Origin: Chryseobacterium sp. Tr-659
GTDB lineage: Bacteria > Bacteroidota > Bacteroidia > Flavobacteriales > Weeksellaceae
Reading direction: 5' to 3'
Length of the DNA stretch: 64,000 nt
NCBI RefSeq assembly: GCF_011752975.1
Contig: NZ_VWWP01000001.1
Location: forward strand, 558,001 to 622,000
The position numbers and the translations under genes were made by a program. Under the pieces are notes generated by a model that had not been told where the DNA came from, searched no databases, and worked only from the letters and a program-made list of their open reading frames with translations. Below, piece by piece: positions 62,269 through 64,000 of the stretch; position 1 is the stretch's first letter, and each line of letters begins with the position of its first letter.

Positions 62269-62928
62269 TTAAAAATATTTTGAAATCTTATCAAGTTCAA
62301 GATCTTCATAATCAGAAATTACAGTATCTGCTAATGTATAATCCTGATTTTTTGAATGTGGACTTCTGTAAGCTGCGCAGAAAATTTCAGCTCTGTGTGC
62401 TGCAAGAATTCCGTTGGTAGAATCTTCAATAACCATACAGTTTTCTACCGGTTCGCCAGCCATTTCGGCCGCAAGTAAAAATACTTCGGGATGAGGTTTT
62501 GATTCTTTTAAATCAGCACCACTAATCTTTCCGCTGAAATATTTCTCAAGTCCGAATTTTTCAAAAACCATATTGATTGTTGTCATCGTTGCAGAAGAAG
62601 CCAATATCAGCTTTATTCCATTTTCATGATAATGTTCTATCAGTTTTCGGACTCCTGGAATCAGATCAAACTCATCATCATTGTAAAAATAATCTTTGAA
62701 ATGAGATCTTTTGATTCCGGCAATAGCTTCGTGAGTATGGCTTAAATCAAATTGACCGATCAGAGTTTCACAAACTCTTTTGGTTGAAGCTCCCGTAAAA
62801 GAAGTGTACAGATCCTCGGAAACTGCAATTTCCAGTTCATCAAATGTTTTGAAATAAGCTTTTCTATGCAATGGCTCCGTATCTACAATTACACCATCCA
62901 TATCAAAAAGAACTGCTTTTAAAGGCAT
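62269..62928 (-). CDS. HAD-family phosphatase/phosphoglucomutase
   Basis: The 219-residue protein is a HAD hydrolase with cap type I. Motif I is FDMDGVIVDTEPLH (about 8-21, with the nucleophile Asp9 and the DTEP that marks beta-phosphoglucomutase relatives). Motif II is in LILASSATM, the motif III Lys lies in ADLKESKPHPEVF, and motif IV is MVIEDSTNGILAAHRAEI. It may be a phosphatase for sugar phosphates or a phosphoglucomutase, and the substrate is unclear. A TATTTTTG box lies on the minus strand at 62943-62950, 14 bases before the ATG. Confidence 0.88.
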   Translation of the reverse strand: MPLKAVLFDMDGVIVDTEPLHRKAYFKTFDELEIAVSEDLYTSFTGASTKRVCETLIGQFDLSHTHEAIAGIKRSHFKDYFYNDDEFDLIPGVRKLIEHYHENGIKLILASSATMTTINMVFEKFGLEKYFSGKISGADLKESKPHPEVFLLAAEMAGEPVENCMVIEDSTNGILAAHRAEIFCAAYRSPHSKNQDYTLADTVISDYEDLELDKISKYF

Positions 62929-63055
62929 ATTGAAAGTTTTTACAAAAATAACCTTTAAAATTTAAACATTAAAAGATTTAAAAATTTAAAAATCAGAACG
63001 AAGGTTAAAAATTCATAACAAACTCAACACTACTTATAACTCAAGTACTATTTTG

Positions 63056-63063
63056 TATCTTTG
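63056..63063 (+). promoter_or_regulatory. -7 box of speB
   Basis: TATCTTTG matches TAnnTTTG, about 51 bases before the ATG. No clear -33 TTG was found. Confidence 0.5.
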
Positions 63064-63114
63064 TGGAATCATTTTAATCTTTCAATCATTTAATTTTTTA
63101 ATTAATAATTATAT

Positions 63115-63972
63115 ATGAAAACATACGCAGGAATTCCCGAAGAAAACGCAACGTTAGAGAATTCGAAAGTAATGTTGGTAACTGTTCCTTATGATGGAAC
63201 TTCAACATGGGGTAAAGGAGCTGACAAAGGCCCTGAATTATTCTTAAACGCTTCTGAAAATATGGAGCTTTATGATATTGAAACTCAAACTGAGCCTTTC
63301 CTTCAGGGAGTTTATCTGGCTGGAGAAGTTTCTGAAAATTCAAGTCCTGAAGCTATGACAGAAGCTGTTTATCAGAAAACAAAAGAGCTTTTGAACAATG
63401 AGGGGAAAGTATTTACACTTTTCGGGGGAGAACATTCCGTTTCTATCGGTTCTATCCGTGCGGTAGGTGAGAAATTCGAGAATTTAACGGTTCTTCAGTT
63501 AGATGCTCACACAGACTTACGTCCTGAATTCCATGGCTCAACTTCAAACCACGCTTGTGCTGTTTTTGAAGCGAATCAGAAACACAACTTAGTTCAGGTG
63601 GGAATCCGTTCTATGGATGCTGAAGAAGCACAATATTTACCAGAAGGAAGGGTATTCTTTGCCCACGAAATTGCAAATAACGAAAACTGGGTTAATGATG
63701 TTTTGGAGAAAGTATCAGGAAATGTATATATCACGATTGATTTAGATGCTTTCGATCCTTCTATTGCACCTTCTACAGGAACTCCTGAACCAGGTGGATT
63801 ACAATGGTATCCAACATTGGAATTATTAAGAAAAGTATTTGAAAAATGTAACGTAGTAGCGTTTGATATTGTAGAATTGATGGATTCTCCAATGGCGAAG
63901 CCCACAGCTTTCCTTGCCGCTAAGTTATATTATAAAATGCTTGCTTATAACGATATTTATAACAACAACTAA
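63115..63972 (+). CDS. speB: Agmatinase
   Basis: The 285-residue protein is in the ureohydrolase family. The manganese ligands are all visible: GGEHSVS (His), LQLDAHTDLRPEF (Asp, His, Asp), SNHACAV, and ITIDLDAFDPSIAP (DxDxxDP). The active-site segment GTPEPGGLQWY, which in agmatinases lies near the substrate pocket, is present. It hydrolyses agmatine to putrescine and urea. With speA nearby it completes the arginine-to-putrescine route. The gene is complete and ends before a weak hairpin at the window edge. Confidence 0.93.
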   Translation: MKTYAGIPEENATLENSKVMLVTVPYDGTSTWGKGADKGPELFLNASENMELYDIETQTEPFLQGVYLAGEVSENSSPEAMTEAVYQKTKELLNNEGKVFTLFGGEHSVSIGSIRAVGEKFENLTVLQLDAHTDLRPEFHGSTSNHACAVFEANQKHNLVQVGIRSMDAEEAQYLPEGRVFFAHEIANNENWVNDVLEKVSGNVYITIDLDAFDPSIAPSTGTPEPGGLQWYPTLELLRKVFEKCNVVAFDIVELMDSPMAKPTAFLAAKLYYKMLAYNDIYNNN

Positions 63973-63975
63973 TAT

Positions 63976-63996
63976 TCCGCAAGAATCGGATTTTTT
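63976..63996 (+). terminator. Possible terminator after speB
   Basis: TCCG and CGGA flank a seven-base loop, followed by TTTTTT. The stem is short and the window ends here, so support is weak. Confidence 0.4.
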
Positions 63997-64000
63997 CTGC

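Noticed and set aside
1..64000. tRNA, rRNA, CRISPR arrays, prophage genes, toxin-antitoxin pairs
   Set aside because: No cloverleaf, repeat-spacer pattern, phage structural gene or paired toxin gene was recognised on either strand by reading. A dedicated tRNA or CRISPR scan was not possible.

Overview
The window looks like the chromosome of a Bacteroidota bacterium of the Flavobacteriia, most likely Chryseobacterium or a close relative (Weeksellaceae). The grounds are an AT-rich sequence, TAnnTTTG-type -7 promoter boxes with TTG-type -33 boxes, little Shine-Dalgarno signal, a fused lpxC-fabZ gene, a PorX regulator, a type IX secretion (T9SS) sorting domain and a double-glycine leader peptide of the kind seen in this group. 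No rRNA, tRNA, CRISPR array, prophage or intact insertion sequence was seen.

Region 1 (57-25207) is a 24-gene, single-strand surface-polysaccharide locus of the Wzx/Wzy type. It starts at a good promoter and ends at a strong hairpin terminator. Its export machinery is a Wza-like lipoprotein and a Wzc-like tyrosine kinase. A complete WbpA/WbpE/WbpD/WbpB set should make UDP-2,3-diacetamido-2,3-dideoxyglucuronic acid. An L-2-hydroxyglutarate oxidase gene sits inside this set and could recycle the 2-hydroxyglutarate that the WbpB/WbpE couple produces. A second aminotransferase/epimerase/acyltransferase trio follows, then a very AT-rich core (Wzx flippase, two glycosyltransferases, EpsG-like Wzy polymerase, beta-helix lipoprotein). 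The distal part has a GT4 glycosyltransferase, a first initiating sugar-phosphate transferase, a formyltransferase with a PIG-L deacetylase, a PglD/PglE/PglC-like cassette that with the first gene could make and load a bacillosamine-type sugar, and a lone rfbC.

Region 2 (25239-34017) holds rimO, two secreted proteins behind a long leader, rlpA, and a minus-strand block (xth, a YciI-like gene, porX, an S41 peptidase). Region 3 (34132-42341) is the envelope and housekeeping block: HD phosphohydrolase, lpxD, lpxC-fabZ, lpxA, a small secreted protein, efp, a second lpxD-like gene, sucD and an outer-membrane barrel.

Region 4 (42449-52385) holds a NatAB-like ABC exporter, a tiny protein that is almost only a T9SS sorting domain, hemB, an unlisted 47-residue double-glycine peptide gene, a TM2 protein, lptB with an unusual C-terminal extension, a bacterial eRF1-like (baeRF) protein, an MsbA-like exporter and a WYL regulator. 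Region 5 (52603-64000) carries an alpha/beta hydrolase, DinB, a lipoprotein, a TonB-dependent receptor, a cobalamin adenosyltransferase, thiamine pyrophosphokinase, a tyrosine-phosphatase-like lipoprotein, and speA and speB around a HAD phosphatase. Its gaps contain several repeat-like palindromes.

All functions are inferred from sequence motifs and context; no database search was run.
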